Below are positions 63,191-64,000 of a stretch of 64,000 nt of DNA, in pieces. Origin of the DNA: Melanocharis versteri (lineage: Eukaryota; Chordata; Aves; Passeriformes; Melanocharitidae). Location of the stretch: positions 299,273 to 363,272 of the forward strand of contig VZTG01003803.1 in assembly GCA_013397845.1 (NCBI GenBank), read 5' to 3'. The translations under genes were made by a program, and so were the position numbers. The notes below the pieces were generated by a model. It did not search any database, had not been told where the DNA came from, and saw nothing but the letters and a program-made list of their open reading frames with translations. Position 1 is the first letter of the stretch, and the number at the start of each line of letters is the position of its first letter.

Positions 63191-64000
63191 TTTATTATTA
63201 TGGTTTCTACTGATGCAGTGTTTGGTGTGAGCTTTTCCCGGGGTCTCATGTACACTTGGCCTGGCAGAGTATTTTCTATCCAAATCTCTGATTTCCTCGT
63301 TCCCAGTGGCACTAAGGCAGCTGTGACACTTTCAAACACGTTCCTAATGCAAGTGAAATGAAAGCGTGTGAGTTCACATCTTCCCTCTGCCCCACGCTGC
63401 TGTGCCAGGGTGATGTTTGTGTCTGTAAACGTCTCACATGGAAGCGGCAGGAGAGAAGTGAGAGAGGCAGACTTAAATGTAAATAACCATGAAAACTCCC
63501 CGGGTCAGAGTCCACGCTTGGGATCCTGCTGATGAGATAAGAGGCTCTAAAAACACAACTGAGAAACCAAATCTTAACTGCTCTGCTCGCAGTGAGGGCC
63601 AGAGGGAGTTCAGCTCTTCCTCCGAGGGAGCCTGGCGTGCAAAGGAGATGCTCTGGAGCTCTGCAGCAGCGTGTGAGGAGGCTGGAGAAGCACCCAAACC
63701 CCCCGTGCACAGAATTCCCAGCTAAACCTGAACAGCAATAAACGTGTATCCAACGCTCAGGCCTGCACAAGGAGTGTCGTGGTCCCGTTTCTTCTGTGGT
63801 CCCTGAGAGGTGCCAGGAGATGCTGCAGCAGCCTCGGGGGGATGCAGGAGCTGCCCAGGGCAGGGTGATTAAAGCAGTTTGGGGCAGGGATCCGGGCTCT
63901 GCAGGAAGGCAGGTTCCCCCTGGAGCAGCAGCTGGTGGGGAGGGATAACCCCCTGTCACAGCCACGCTCGGAGGGGAGGAGAGGCTGAAGGATCAGACTG
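63191..64000. other. downstream of RFX2, nothing recognised
   Basis: AT-rich to 63560, GC-rich after 63750. No exon of the expected neighbour is seen; a 217-codon frame on - (63312-63965) has no family resemblance. Confidence 0.5.
63737..63742 (+). terminator. second AATAAA, possible distal poly(A) signal
   Basis: Another canonical hexamer 570 bp further downstream, followed by cgtgtatcc. It could give a longer RFX2 3' UTR or be fortuitous. The rest of 63195-64000 shows no recognised gene; RANBP3 would be the neighbour expected from the human order, but no RANBP3 exon is visible. Confidence 0.25.

Noticed and set aside
63312..63965. 217-codon open frame on the - strand downstream of RFX2
   Set aside because: No resemblance to a known protein or to the expected neighbour; GC-rich chance frame.

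Overview
This is a stretch of an avian genome, probably a songbird. It carries at least 30 pieces of CR1-type LINE, most of them 5'-truncated and many ending in the typical ATTCTRTG-like tail. It also has GC-rich exons inside AT-richer introns and many minisatellites. The one protein-coding gene I can support is RFX2 on the + strand. It encodes a winged-helix transcription factor that binds X-box DNA and controls ciliogenesis and spermatogenesis genes. All 17 coding exons are present (ATG 33403, stop 61839). They join with consistent phases into a 2181-bp frame encoding 726 residues, close to mammalian RFX2 (about 723).

Layout: 1-33394 holds no coding exon that I recognise. The first coding exon starts at a splice acceptor just upstream of its ATG, so at least one untranslated exon lies 5' of it. 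Three GC/CpG-rich blocks (about 1-350, 2545-3010 and 19865-20310) are candidate promoters. The third contains two exact X-box motifs and a one-mismatch X-box, i.e. the binding site of the RFX family itself, and two of them overlap MYB-type sites. 33395-38429 holds four exons for the glutamine-rich N-terminal region. 42539-51659 holds the short linker exon and the two DNA-binding-domain exons. 52627-60026 encodes the B, C and dimerisation regions. 61542-61839 encodes the acidic C-terminus, followed by a 3' UTR that probably ends after the AATAAA at 63166.

Several structures are not explained by ordinary annotation. (1) An X-box cluster sits in a CpG-rich block about 13 kb upstream of the first coding exon. 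(2) A degenerate second copy of the second half of the SSMVIRD exon, with its downstream intron, lies 2 kb upstream inside another intron and is embedded in CR1 sequence. (3) A 41-bp minisatellite has multiplied the 3' splice site of the EQASWVCQCE exon. (4) A phase-compatible 93-bp cassette-like exon occurs at 39026-39118. (5) A roughly 90%-identical 106-bp segment occurs twice, at 28.3 and 30.6 kb. Four single-base N gaps are present, and three of them lie in local duplications, so those duplications may be partly assembly artefacts.

No other protein gene, tRNA, rRNA, intact endogenous retrovirus or CRISPR array was recognised on either strand. Long open frames elsewhere are minisatellites or CR1 read through.
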